DNA of 64,000 nt. Source: Sphingomonas sp. Leaf10. Lineage in GTDB: Bacteria; Pseudomonadota; Alphaproteobacteria; Sphingomonadales; Sphingomonadaceae. The position numbers were made by a program, and so were the translations under genes. The DNA lies in contig NZ_LMKE01000001.1 of assembly GCF_001421245.1 (NCBI RefSeq), positions 312,971 through 376,970 of the forward strand. Reading direction: 5' to 3'. The notes below the pieces were generated by a model, which worked only from the letters and a program-made list of their open reading frames with translations, was not told the origin of the DNA and made no database searches. Position 1 is the first letter of the stretch; the number at the start of each line of letters is the position of its first letter. Below, in pieces: positions 10,996-19,868 of the stretch.

Positions 10996-12654
10996 CTACA
11001 GCCGATAGCGTTCGGTCAGCCCGACCAGCGTGCGCGACAATTCGCCCAGATCGCCCGCCGCCTGATCCAGTTGCCGGGTCGACGATGCGGTCTGCTGCGA
11101 TGCCTCACGGATATTCTGGAGCGCGATCGTCACCTGTTCGATGCCGATCTGCTGCTGGTTGGTCGATGCGACGATCTGCTGGAACGTCTGGACGTTTTCC
11201 TGCACCCGCGCCGCCAGTTCCTCGATCGCGACATGGCCGGCATCGGTGCGTTCCTTACCCGATGCGACGCGCTTCACCGCTTCCTCGGTCAGCATCACCG
11301 ACGAATTGATGCCGCGCTGGATATCGCCCAGGATCGACCGGACGTTGCGCGTCGCCCCCTTTGCCTGATCGGCCAGCAGCTTCATCTCGGCCGCGACGAT
11401 CGCGAAGCTGCGCCCCTGTTCGCCGGCTGCCGCCGCCTCGATCGACGCGTTCAGCGCCAGCAGGTGCGACCGTTCGGATACGTCGTTGACCGTCGCGATG
11501 ATGTCGCCGATCGCCTGCGTCTTTTCCGACAGCGCGACGATGTTGGTCGCGACCGCCTCGGCCTGTTCGCGGATCGCGTCCATCGCCTGCGCGGTATCGC
11601 CGACCGCGCTCAGCCCGGCATCGCTGATCTGCGCGGTCGCCTGTGCCTGCGCGATCACTTCCTGCGCCCGGCGGCTGATCTGTGCGCCGCTATGCGTGAT
11701 CTCGTCGACGGTGGCGGCGGTTTCCTGCACGGCGGCCAGCTGTTCCTCGACCGACGCCGCCTGTTCCTGCGTCGATGCGCGGATTTCGGTGGTCGCGGCG
11801 TTCAGGTCGTTGGTGGCGGCGCGGTTCTGCGATGCGATGGTGCGCAGCCCGGCGACCATATCGTTCAGCGTCCGCCCCAGTTGCCCCAGTTCATCCTTGC
11901 CGGTCGCTTCGGTCGTGGTCGACAAGTCGCCGCCACCGATCCGGCCGACAAAGCCCATGAATTCGTCCAGCGGCCGGACGATCGACCGGCGGATGGCGAT
12001 CGCGACGGCGATGCTGACCAGAACCGCGACGATCAGCCCAATGATGATCGACACCCGGCTGGCATTGTACACGTCGCGGGTCGCGTCCCGGCCCTTCTCG
12101 ATCGCGACGTTCAGCGTCTCGCGCGCCTGCGCGACCCGGGCGACGGTCGCGGCATGGTCGCGCACGATCTCGTTCTCGGCCGCCAATACCCCGGTCCGAT
12201 CGCCGGCCTGGATTGCAGCCAGCTGCGCCTCGACATCGGTGCGGGTGCGGGCCAGTGCCCGTTCGGCATCGCCAAGCTGCCGGGCCATGCGCGCCCATTG
12301 TTCGGACCGGATGCCGGTGACCGAATTGGCGCGATAGGTTTCCGCGGCGCGTTCCTGCTCGGCCATGCCGCGCGCGGCATCGTCGACCGCGGCGCGCCAG
12401 CCGGCAATGCCCTCGCGCGTGGCGGCATTGTTCCCGGTCAGGAAGCCGCGCACCAGCGCCGCGCGCTGTTCGACCTTGCGCGACAGGGCATGGTCGATGC
12501 GGTTCAGCGCCTCCATCGACGACAGGTCGCGTTCGACGATCAGGTCGACGGTCGATCGGACCTCGCCGATCTGCGTCAGCGCATAGAGGCCGAGGGCAAG
12601 CATGATCGCGGTGAGCGCCGCGAAGCCGGCGGCGATCCGGGTGGAGACGGACAA
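10996..12654 (-). CDS. methyl-accepting chemotaxis protein
   Basis: Inner-membrane chemoreceptor of 552 aa. The first membrane segment is about residues 8-27. A periplasmic domain of about 175 aa follows, mostly helical and Ala/Arg/Glu-rich, consistent with a four-helix-bundle sensor. The second membrane segment is about 202-225 (SIIIGLIVAVLVSIAVAIAI), then a HAMP domain and a long signalling domain. The hairpin tip is clear around SERSHLLALNASIEAAAAGE, the conserved zone that contacts CheA and CheW. The protein ends in LTERYRL without a CheR-docking pentapeptide. It lies between cheW and cheA in the operon. The ligand is unknown. Confidence 0.93.
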   Translation of the reverse strand: MSVSTRIAAGFAALTAIMLALGLYALTQIGEVRSTVDLIVERDLSSMEALNRIDHALSRKVEQRAALVRGFLTGNNAATREGIAGWRAAVDDAARGMAEQERAAETYRANSVTGIRSEQWARMARQLGDAERALARTRTDVEAQLAAIQAGDRTGVLAAENEIVRDHAATVARVAQARETLNVAIEKGRDATRDVYNASRVSIIIGLIVAVLVSIAVAIAIRRSIVRPLDEFMGFVGRIGGGDLSTTTEATGKDELGQLGRTLNDMVAGLRTIASQNRAATNDLNAATTEIRASTQEQAASVEEQLAAVQETAATVDEITHSGAQISRRAQEVIAQAQATAQISDAGLSAVGDTAQAMDAIREQAEAVATNIVALSEKTQAIGDIIATVNDVSERSHLLALNASIEAAAAGEQGRSFAIVAAEMKLLADQAKGATRNVRSILGDIQRGINSSVMLTEEAVKRVASGKERTDAGHVAIEELAARVQENVQTFQQIVASTNQQQIGIEQVTIALQNIREASQQTASSTRQLDQAAGDLGELSRTLVGLTERYRL

Positions 12655-12657
12655 ACC

Positions 12658-13170
12658 TTATCCTTCCTGAAGACGGGAGGGGAGAAGCAATTCGATCAGC
12701 AGCGCCGGTTCGATCCGGGTCAGGCGCTCGCCATCCCCCTCGACCAGACGCGACAAAGTTGGCACCACGTCGTCACGCGGCATATCGACCACGCCCAGCA
12801 GGGCGTCGACCGCCAATGCGATGCGCGGCGCGTCGTGGCGCAGGACGATCATCGCGCCGGCCGTGGCAACTTCGCGCGCCAACAGTGCCGCCGGATCGAA
12901 CAGGTTCACCACCGCCCCGCGCCATGCGACCAGCCCCATCAGGGCCGCCGGACCATGCGGCACACGTGTAACCTTCGGCACCATCGCCACCGCCCGCACC
13001 TGTGCGATCGGCAGCCCGTGCGTCACCCCGCCCAGCGCGAACGCCAGCAGCGTCTCGGTGGGGCGATCGCGGGTGATCCGCTCCCCCGCCATCGCCTGCT
13101 GCCGCGCCCGCAGCACGGCGGCGACGGCATCGGCATCCATGTCCTCGGCGACGATCGGCGGCGCGCTCAC
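12658..13170 (-). CDS. cheW: CheW-like coupling protein (second)
   Basis: Adaptor of 170 aa that links receptors to CheA. Residues from about 40 onward match the CheW beta-barrel fold (ALGGVTHGLPIAQVRAV, then HGPAALMGLVAWRGAVVNLFD), preceded by an N-terminal extension of about 35 aa. It starts inside the end of the cheR gene (ATGA overlap) and ends three bases before the MCP gene. Two different CheW proteins flanking CheR is the arrangement seen in Wsp-type operons. Confidence 0.9.
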   Translation of the reverse strand: MSAPPIVAEDMDADAVAAVLRARQQAMAGERITRDRPTETLLAFALGGVTHGLPIAQVRAVAMVPKVTRVPHGPAALMGLVAWRGAVVNLFDPAALLAREVATAGAMIVLRHDAPRIALAVDALLGVVDMPRDDVVPTLSRLVEGDGERLTRIEPALLIELLLPSRLQEG

Positions 13171-14429
13171 CGCGCGCTCCCCATGATATGCCGGATCGCG
13201 GCGGTCATCGCGCCTGCGGTCATGCCCTCGCCCTCGGCCAGCTCGGTTGTGGGGTCCATCGCGGCGGCGACGCGCAAGGCGTTGGTCAGGCTGCGGTTTG
13301 CATCGGGCTGCCGCCCCTGCGCCAGCAGGTAATGGCCGAACTGATAATGTGCCATCGCGAACGACCGGTCGAGATACAGCGCTTCGCGGAACGCCCGCTC
13401 AGCGGAATCCTTGTCCCCGCTCGCCAGCGCATCGAGCGCCGCGAAGTACCGCGCAACCGCATCCGGCGTCCGCTCGACCAGCGACGGCGGCGCGACGGGC
13501 ACAGGCTTCGCTGGCAGCGCGCGCCGTGGCGGGGCAGGGGGCGGCGTGCGCGGCGCGGGTGGCGGCGCGACCTCCATGACCGCCACCGTCCGCTCGACCG
13601 AACCCTTGGGGCGATAGGCGAGAACGCCCGCGACCTGCACCGGATCGGCGACGGCATCGAACCCCGGATTGGGTTCGGCATGTCCCAGCAGCAGCAACCC
13701 CTCCGGAGCCAGCCGCTCGACCAGCGCACCGACGATCGCGGTCGCATCTTCCTGCGCGAAGTAGATCAATACGTTGCGGCACAGGATCAGGTCGTAGTCG
13801 GTAAAGCCCAGCGCCCCGGTCCCGTCGATCATCGACATCAGATTATGCCGTTCGAACCGCGCCAGCCCGCGATAGCGTTCCTTCAACCGATATCGCTCAC
13901 CGGTCCGATCGAACAACCGTGCCCGTTCGGCCTCGTCCGTCGTGCGCAGCGCCCATGAAGAATAATCGGCCTGCCGCGCCGCGATCAGCGCCGCTTCATC
14001 GATATCGGTACCGGTCAGCGCGACGTGCCAATCGCCGATCGCGTCGCCCAGCAGGTCGTTCAGCACGATCGCGATCGAATGCGCCTCCGCCCCGGTCGAA
14101 CAGCCGACGCTCCAGATGCGCAGCCGTTTCTCGGCGGCATTGCGGCGGATCAGGCGCGGCAGGATATCGACGCGCAGCGCGTCGAACTGTTCGGCGAAGC
14201 GGAAGAAGAACGTCTCGTTGATCGTCACCGCGCTTTCCAGCGACGGCCATTCGGCATCGTGCGGGTCGCGCAGTCGGTCGCGATAGCGCGCGAGGGTCGT
14301 ATCGCCGGTTGCGGCCATGCGGTGGGCAATGCGCTCGGCAAGCTGCGCATCCTTGTCGGCATAATAATGATGGCCGGTGCGCGCGATCACCAGCGCCTTG
14401 ACCTCGGCAAAGGCTTCGTCGCGGATCAT
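13167..14429 (-). CDS. cheR: chemotaxis methyltransferase CheR with C-terminal TPR-like tail
   Basis: S-adenosylmethionine-dependent methyltransferase that methylates receptor glutamates. The CheR core covers about residues 1-265, with the SAM-binding motif IWSVGCSTGAEAHS and later LILCRNVLIYF. A Pro/Ala-rich linker (about 285-315) leads to a helical tail with TPR character (AERAFREALYLDRSFAMAHY), the domain order of WspC-type CheR proteins. The start at 14429 gives an ATGA overlap with the upstream cheW; an ATG four codons earlier (14441) is also possible. TPR tails in this family are thought to guide the enzyme to receptors that lack docking peptides, which fits the MCP here. Confidence 0.92.
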   Translation of the reverse strand: MIRDEAFAEVKALVIARTGHHYYADKDAQLAERIAHRMAATGDTTLARYRDRLRDPHDAEWPSLESAVTINETFFFRFAEQFDALRVDILPRLIRRNAAEKRLRIWSVGCSTGAEAHSIAIVLNDLLGDAIGDWHVALTGTDIDEAALIAARQADYSSWALRTTDEAERARLFDRTGERYRLKERYRGLARFERHNLMSMIDGTGALGFTDYDLILCRNVLIYFAQEDATAIVGALVERLAPEGLLLLGHAEPNPGFDAVADPVQVAGVLAYRPKGSVERTVAVMEVAPPPAPRTPPPAPPRRALPAKPVPVAPPSLVERTPDAVARYFAALDALASGDKDSAERAFREALYLDRSFAMAHYQFGHYLLAQGRQPDANRSLTNALRVAAAMDPTTELAEGEGMTAGAMTAAIRHIMGSAR

Positions 14430-14899
14430 GCCGCGCCCCACTGCTCGGCACGCCGCGCGGCAGCGGCGGTCAGCGCGGCCAGCGTCGCGCGCTCGCTGTC
14501 GAGCAGCAGCCGGTCGGGGGCGAGGACATGGGCGACGTCATCGCCGATCGTCAGTTCGCCGACAATCGCGGCGTTCAGGCTGTGGTCGGCCTCGACCGGC
14601 GCGACCATGCCGGACACCACGTCCTCCGCCCGATCGACCAGCAGACACGGTCCGCCATCCCGCAACCGCACCAGATGCGCGAACAGGGCGACGTGCTCGA
14701 CCCGCGTCGTCGGTTCCAGCAACAGCAGCGGCGCCAGCACCGGCACCGGTTCCCCCTGCAAGGTGACGAACCCCAGCACCGGCGCGGGCAGGCCCGGGGC
14801 AGCGTCGATCGGCAGCACCGGCAACACTTCCCGCACTGCCGACAAGGGCAGCGCGAAACGGGTATCACCGATACGCAGGATCAGGAACGATGCGGTCAT
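14426..14899 (-). CDS. cheW: CheW-like coupling protein (first)
   Basis: Adaptor of 157 aa and the first gene of the chemosensory operon. It is essentially a bare CheW domain (RIGDTRFALPLSAVREVLPV, then LGFVTLQGEPVPVLAPLLLL). The end overlaps cheR by four bases. The gap to the upstream mobA gene is only 33 bases, so this operon may receive read-through from the molybdoenzyme operon. No clear separate promoter is visible in that gap. Confidence 0.9.
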   Translation of the reverse strand: MTASFLILRIGDTRFALPLSAVREVLPVLPIDAAPGLPAPVLGFVTLQGEPVPVLAPLLLLEPTTRVEHVALFAHLVRLRDGGPCLLVDRAEDVVSGMVAPVEADHSLNAAIVGELTIGDDVAHVLAPDRLLLDSERATLAALTAAAARRAEQWGAA

Positions 14900-14932
14900 C
14901 CGGACGCCCTATATCGCGCGCGGGCCGCGCTG

Positions 14933-15472
14933 TCAGTCGCGTTGCACAGCCAGCCGCGCCAGGTCGCCGGGGGTGTTGACGTTGGCGATCTCGACCCCGG
15001 CCGTAATCGGTTCGGCACCGATCCAGTCGGCAAAGGCGCGTACCGACCGCGATCCCGGACCGCGCAGCATCGCATGCAATGTCGGGTTCGCATCGACCGG
15101 CCATAGCCCGACGACCGGCAATTCGGGCAGAAACGCGGCCGGCCCGACCGCCGACAGCCGCCGGTGCAGGTCGCGTGGCACGAACGGCGTGTCGCACGGC
15201 ACGGTCAGCACATGACTGAACCCATGCGCACAGGCATGGTGCAGCGCCGCCGCGATCCCGCCGAGTGGCCCAAGATCGGGGGCGGGGCGGTCCGGCACCC
15301 CCTGCAACCCGGCATGGTCGCGTCCGACGACGATCAGCGCATCGACCTGTGGTGCGACCGCGTCGACGACATGGTCGATCAACGCCCGGCCGTCGAATGC
15401 GGCCAGCGCCTTGTCGCTGCCGAACCGGCTCGATCGGCCGCCGGCAAGAATGGCTCCCAATATGCGGGTCAT
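14933..15472 (-). CDS. mobA: molybdenum cofactor guanylyltransferase MobA
   Basis: Transfers GMP from GTP to molybdopterin to make the guanine dinucleotide form needed by DMSO-reductase-family enzymes. The protein is 179 aa. The nucleotide-binding motif LAGGRSSRFGSDKAL is at the N-terminus, with PDLGPLGGI and VPCDTPFVP further in, all usual for MobA. The start was placed at the ATG that overlaps fdhD by four bases (ATGA); the longer open frame upstream lies within fdhD. It follows fdhD and the YdeP-like oxidoreductase, its probable client. Confidence 0.92.
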   Translation of the reverse strand: MTRILGAILAGGRSSRFGSDKALAAFDGRALIDHVVDAVAPQVDALIVVGRDHAGLQGVPDRPAPDLGPLGGIAAALHHACAHGFSHVLTVPCDTPFVPRDLHRRLSAVGPAAFLPELPVVGLWPVDANPTLHAMLRGPGSRSVRAFADWIGAEPITAGVEIANVNTPGDLARLAVQRD

Positions 15473-16248
15473 GATGCCAGCATCGCGTCGGACCGCACCA
15501 GCGTGCGCAGTTCCAGTCCGGCGGCCGCCGCGCGGTCGAGCGCCAGCGTGGTCGCCGCCGACAGCGTGGCGAGCATCGGGCACCCCGCCAGAACCGCCTT
15601 CTCGACCAGTTCGAACGAACAGCGCGACGACAGCAGCGCGAAGCCCCCATCCCAATCGAGGCTGCCGCGGCGCATCGCGCCGATCAGCTTGTCGAAGGCA
15701 TTGTGCCGGCCGACATCCTCACGGACCAGCCGGACCGCGCCATCGGCACCGCATAATGCCGCGGCGTGGGTCGCGCCGGTCGCCTGCGCCATCGGCTGGT
15801 GTTCGCGAAGCGACGCTGCGGCAGCGAAGACCGCCACATCATCGGCGCGTGATCGGGTGGCAAGGCGCGGCAACGGCCGCAACGCCTGTTCGAGATTCTC
15901 GATACCGCACAGCCCGCAGGACGATTCGGATACGCGGTGCCGCACCCGATCGGCGACGCGATCGTGCCGTTGGGGCACCAGCGTTACCCGCAGCAGCGTT
16001 CCCGCATCGGTGGCATGGACGCTCACCTCGACCACCTCATCGGCACGGTCGGCCAGCCGCTCGGCCAGCACGAAGCCGTGCGCAAGGTCTCCCAGATCGC
16101 CCGGCGTCGCCATCAACACCGCATAGCCCAGCCCGTTGACCTCGATCGCCACCGGTGCCTCGATGGCGACGGCACGGTCGTGACCGGTGCGTTCCCCCCC
16201 TGATGCCACCCGGTCGAACCGCCGGATGGTCGTCTCGACGTTTCTCAT
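15469..16248 (-). CDS. fdhD: formate dehydrogenase accessory sulfurtransferase FdhD
   Basis: FdhD passes sulfur from a cysteine desulfurase to the molybdenum cofactor of formate dehydrogenases, which is needed for their activity. The 259-aa protein has the family's catalytic loop CGLCG at residues 111-115, and the C-terminal conserved stretches VREDVGRHNAFDKLIG and SSRCSFELVEKA. It overlaps the upstream oxidoreductase gene and the downstream mobA gene by four bases each, forming a compact three-gene maturation unit. Confidence 0.95.
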   Translation of the reverse strand: MRNVETTIRRFDRVASGGERTGHDRAVAIEAPVAIEVNGLGYAVLMATPGDLGDLAHGFVLAERLADRADEVVEVSVHATDAGTLLRVTLVPQRHDRVADRVRHRVSESSCGLCGIENLEQALRPLPRLATRSRADDVAVFAAAASLREHQPMAQATGATHAAALCGADGAVRLVREDVGRHNAFDKLIGAMRRGSLDWDGGFALLSSRCSFELVEKAVLAGCPMLATLSAATTLALDRAAAAGLELRTLVRSDAMLAS

Positions 16249-18524
16249 CCGGCGACGATACGTACCGGCACCGCCTTGCCAGCGGGGGTTTGCGAGGCGT
16301 GGTCGTGCCAGCCGATCGGGACCAGCGGGTTCAGTTCGGGATAATAGCCCGCGACGCAGCCGTCGGGCAGGTCGAACGGCACCACCTTCAGCCCCGCCAC
16401 GCGGCGATCGATACCGTCCTCGGCATCACCGACCACGGTCACGATCTGGCCCTTGTGCAGGCCGGCCTTCGTAATTTCGGCCGGGTTCATCATCAACACG
16501 TCGCGCGTTCCCGAAATGCCACGGAAGCGGTCGTCATAGCCGTAAATCGTCGTGTTGAACTGATCGTTCGAACGGAGCGTCACGAGCCGATACCGTCCTG
16601 GCGCATCCTCGATCGTCGTTCCCGACAGCGAGCGCGGTACGGTGAACTCCGCCTTGCCGCTTTCGGTCTTCCACACCCGCTCGCGCGCCGAATTGCCGCG
16701 ATAGAATCCGCCGGGCGTGAACATGCGCTCTTCGAAATCGTGAAACTCTTCGGGGTACGTCGCTTCGATCAGCTTGCGAATCTTCGCATAGTCGCCGGTC
16801 CAGCCGTCCCAGTCGACCTTCGGGTTGGGATCGAGCGTCGCCTTGGCCATGCCGGCGACGATCGCCACTTCGGACTTCAGGTGCTCGCTCGCCGGTTCGT
16901 GCGTGGCGATCGATCCATGGATATGGCTGAACGTATCCTCGATCGACACGATCTGTTCGCCACTCGCCTGCTTGTCGACTTCGGTCCGCACCAGACAGGG
17001 CAGGAGATACGCCGTCTTGCCGTTGATCAGGTGGCTGCGGTTCAGCTTGGTCGCGATCTGCACCGTCAGGCGGATGCCGGGCCACGCCGCCTCGATCCGC
17101 TCAAGATCAGGAATTGCGCGCAGGAAGTTGCCGCCGAGCGAGACGAAGGCGTCGATCTCGCCCTTCAATATGTCTTCGCACGCGGTGACGGTGTTGTGGC
17201 CATGGTCCATCGGCGGTTCGAAATCATACAACTCGCGCAGCCGTTCCATCGGCACCAGCTCGGGCTTTTCGGAAATGCCGACGGTCCGCTGCCCCTGCAC
17301 GTTGCTGTGCCCGCGCACCGGCGACATGCCGGTACCGACGCGCCCGATATTCCCCTTCATCAGCAACAGGTTCACATAGGTCGCGACGTTGTCGAACCCG
17401 TTGACCTGCTGGGTCAGTCCCATGCCGTATATGCCGATCGTGCGATCCGCCTCGACATAGACCTGTCCGGCCGCCTCGATATCGGCGCGCTTCAGGCCGC
17501 TTTCGCGCTCGATATCCGCCCAGTCGGTGGCACGCACCATCGCCTCGAACGCGGCGAACCCGTCGGTGTGCTGCTCGATGAAATCGACGTCGAGGACATG
17601 GACCTTGTGCTCGCCCCAGCTCTTGTCCTCGGCAGCCAGCACGTGCTTGGCGAGGCCGATCATCACCGCCACGTCGCCGCCGGGACGGACCTGATGATAT
17701 TGGCAGGAAATCTTGGTTTCGCTGCGCGTCGCCATTTCGAACGGGTTCTGCGGATCGGTGAAGGCGATCAGGCCCGGTTCCTTGACCGGGTTGAACGTCA
17801 CGACCTTGCATCCGCGCTTCACGGCGTCGCGCAGGGGGTGGAGGAAGCGCGGGCTGTTCGACCCGGTATTCTGCCCGAAGAAGAACATCGCGTCGCAATG
17901 CTCGAAATCGTCGAGGATCGATGTGCCGACCGGCGCACCGATCGTCTTCTTCAGCGCGACCGACGTCGTCTCGTGGCACATGTTCGAACTGTCGGGCAGG
18001 TTGTTATGCCCATAGAGCCGCGCGAACAGCGCGAAGAGGTACGACGTTTCCAGACTGGCGCGGCCCGATGCGTAAAAGATCGCCTTTTTCGGATCGATTG
18101 CGCGAAGCTCGGCACCGATCGCGGCAAAGGCTTCGTCCCAACTGCATTCGACATAATGGTCGGTGGCTTGGTCGTAGCGCATCGGGTGGGTCAGCCGCCC
18201 CCGATGCTCCAGATCGAAGTCCTTCCAGCCCTTCAACTCGCTGACCGAATGCTCGGCAAAGAATTCCGGCGTGCAGCGATTGGGGGTCAGGTCCCACAGC
18301 GTCGCCTTCGCTCCGTTCTCGCAGAACTCGAATGGATGCGGCTCGGCGGGCTTGCCCCATGCGCAGGAGGTGCACATGAACCCCTTGGGCTTGTTCTGGC
18401 GGGCTAGCTGGGCAAGTGCGGCGGGGCGGTTACGTTCCTTGCCGAGGATTTTCGACATCCCCTTGACCGAACCCCAACCGCCGGCGGGGCCGTCATACCC
18501 CACCACATCTTCGCGATCCGCCAC
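16245..18524 (-). CDS. FdhF/YdeP-type molybdopterin oxidoreductase (formate dehydrogenase alpha-like)
   Basis: Large molybdenum enzyme of about 759 aa, related to formate dehydrogenase catalytic subunits and to E. coli YdeP. An N-terminal Cys cluster is visible (C51-x-x-C54 in CTSCAWG, C68 in EFCENG), followed by the molybdopterin-binding core (FFFGQNTGSNSPR, PVRGHSNVQGQRT) and a C-terminal dinucleotide-binding domain (RSNDQFNTTIYGYDDR). The start is taken as a GTG at 18524, preceded by GAAGGGA; it gives the usual N-terminus with YDGPAGGWGSVKG. A later ATG at 18458 is possible, while the longer open frame upstream is not protein-like. No electron-transfer subunits are adjacent. Substrate is uncertain; fdhD and mobA downstream support a formate-dehydrogenase-like cofactor. 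Confidence 0.9.
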   Translation of the reverse strand: MADREDVVGYDGPAGGWGSVKGMSKILGKERNRPAALAQLARQNKPKGFMCTSCAWGKPAEPHPFEFCENGAKATLWDLTPNRCTPEFFAEHSVSELKGWKDFDLEHRGRLTHPMRYDQATDHYVECSWDEAFAAIGAELRAIDPKKAIFYASGRASLETSYLFALFARLYGHNNLPDSSNMCHETTSVALKKTIGAPVGTSILDDFEHCDAMFFFGQNTGSNSPRFLHPLRDAVKRGCKVVTFNPVKEPGLIAFTDPQNPFEMATRSETKISCQYHQVRPGGDVAVMIGLAKHVLAAEDKSWGEHKVHVLDVDFIEQHTDGFAAFEAMVRATDWADIERESGLKRADIEAAGQVYVEADRTIGIYGMGLTQQVNGFDNVATYVNLLLMKGNIGRVGTGMSPVRGHSNVQGQRTVGISEKPELVPMERLRELYDFEPPMDHGHNTVTACEDILKGEIDAFVSLGGNFLRAIPDLERIEAAWPGIRLTVQIATKLNRSHLINGKTAYLLPCLVRTEVDKQASGEQIVSIEDTFSHIHGSIATHEPASEHLKSEVAIVAGMAKATLDPNPKVDWDGWTGDYAKIRKLIEATYPEEFHDFEERMFTPGGFYRGNSARERVWKTESGKAEFTVPRSLSGTTIEDAPGRYRLVTLRSNDQFNTTIYGYDDRFRGISGTRDVLMMNPAEITKAGLHKGQIVTVVGDAEDGIDRRVAGLKVVPFDLPDGCVAGYYPELNPLVPIGWHDHASQTPAGKAVPVRIVAG

Positions 18525-18588
18525 ATTCGTCCCTTCGCCACGCCGTCTGGCGTAGGGTACGCAGCAAGATGCGAGAAAGTTCCAGCAC

Positions 18589-19773
18589 TTAAACGTCCAT
18601 TTCGACCGCAACTGCCGTCGCTTCGCCGCCGCCGATGCACAGCGACGCCATGCCGCGACGCAGTCCGCGGGTTTCCAGCGCCGACAGCAATGTCGCCAGC
18701 ACCCGCGCCCCGCTCGCCCCGATCGGATGACCCAGCGCACAGGCACCGCCATGGACGTTCACGATATCGTGCGGCAGGCCGAGATCGTGCATCGCCGCCA
18801 TCGTGACGCAGGCGAACGCCTCGTTCACCTCGAACAGGTCGACATTGCCGCTCGCCCAGCCAGCGCGTTCGAGTGCGCGACGCATGGCGAAGACCGGCGC
18901 GGTCGCAAAGCGCGCCGGGGCATGGGCATGGCCCGCCTGCGCGACGATCCGCGCGACCGGGGTCAGGCCCAGCCGATCGGCGACCGACGCCCGCGCCAGC
19001 ACCAGCGCCGCCGCCCCGTCCGAGATCGACGATGCATTGGCCGCGGTGATCGTTCCGTCCCTGGCAAAGGCGGGCTTGAGCGTCGGAATCTTCGACGCGT
19101 CACCGCGTGCGGGCTGTTCGTCGGTGCGGACGGTCGTGCTGCCCTTGCGCCCGGCGATCTCGACCGGCACGATCTCACGATCGAACGCCCTGGAAGCCTG
19201 CGCCGCCTGCGCCCGAGTCAGCGATGCAATGGCGAAATCGTCCTGCGCCTCCCGCGTGAAGCCATAGGCGGCGGCGGTTTCCTCGGCGAAGCTGCCCATC
19301 AACCGACCCGGTTCGTAGGCGTCCTCCAGCCCGTCGAGATACATGTGGTCGAGCAGCCGGTCGTGCCCGATCCGCGCGCCGCCACGGTGCCGCTGCGACA
19401 GGTAGGGGGCGTTGGTCATGCTCTCCATGCCGCCCGCGACGATGATGTCGGCCGATCCGGCGGCGATGGTGTCGGCGGCCATCATTACCGCCTGCATGCC
19501 CGACCCGCACATCTTGTTGACGGTCGTCGCCTCGACATGCTGCGGCAGGCCCGCCCCTAGCGCCGCCTGCCGTGCCGGCGCCTGACCCAGACCGGCGGGC
19601 AGCACGCAACCCATATAGATACGCTCGATCGCCTCGCCCGACAGCCCGGCGCGCGCCACCGCCGCACCCACCGCCGCCGCGCCCAATTCGGTCGCGCTCA
19701 CCCCGGTCAGGCTCCCCTGAAAACTGCCCATCGGCGTGCGGGCATAGGACAGGATGACGACGGGATCAGGCAT
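18589..19773 (-). CDS. acetyl-CoA C-acyltransferase (thiolase)
   Basis: Condensing or cleaving thiolase of 394 aa, interconverting two acetyl-CoA and acetoacetyl-CoA or acting in beta-oxidation. The active-site Cys is C89 (VNKMCGSGMQ). The C-terminal motifs NEAFA, HGGACALGHPIGASGAR and CIGGGEA carry the catalytic His and second Cys. The ATG at 19773 starts PDPVVILSYARTP, the usual N-terminus. It lies upstream of the oxidoreductase on the same strand, with a 64-bp gap. No other fatty-acid genes are adjacent, so pathway assignment rests on the family only. Confidence 0.92.
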   Translation of the reverse strand: MPDPVVILSYARTPMGSFQGSLTGVSATELGAAAVGAAVARAGLSGEAIERIYMGCVLPAGLGQAPARQAALGAGLPQHVEATTVNKMCGSGMQAVMMAADTIAAGSADIIVAGGMESMTNAPYLSQRHRGGARIGHDRLLDHMYLDGLEDAYEPGRLMGSFAEETAAAYGFTREAQDDFAIASLTRAQAAQASRAFDREIVPVEIAGRKGSTTVRTDEQPARGDASKIPTLKPAFARDGTITAANASSISDGAAALVLARASVADRLGLTPVARIVAQAGHAHAPARFATAPVFAMRRALERAGWASGNVDLFEVNEAFACVTMAAMHDLGLPHDIVNVHGGACALGHPIGASGARVLATLLSALETRGLRRGMASLCIGGGEATAVAVEMDV

Positions 19774-19868
19774 GCGGCTCTCCAAGGAATTCTGGTTTCG
19801 TTTGATATCATATCTAGGGGCAAGACCGCCGCCTCGCAAATACTGGGAATAGCCGATAGGGGCGGGCG

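Noticed and set aside
10429..13332. 967-codon open frame on the plus strand
   Set aside because: It lies opposite cheA, the MCP gene and cheW, which have full domain motifs. Its translation is Arg/Gln/His-rich with no domain pattern, a typical shadow in high-GC DNA.
16155..18407. 750-codon plus-strand frame
   Set aside because: Antisense to the molybdopterin oxidoreductase; no recognisable domains.
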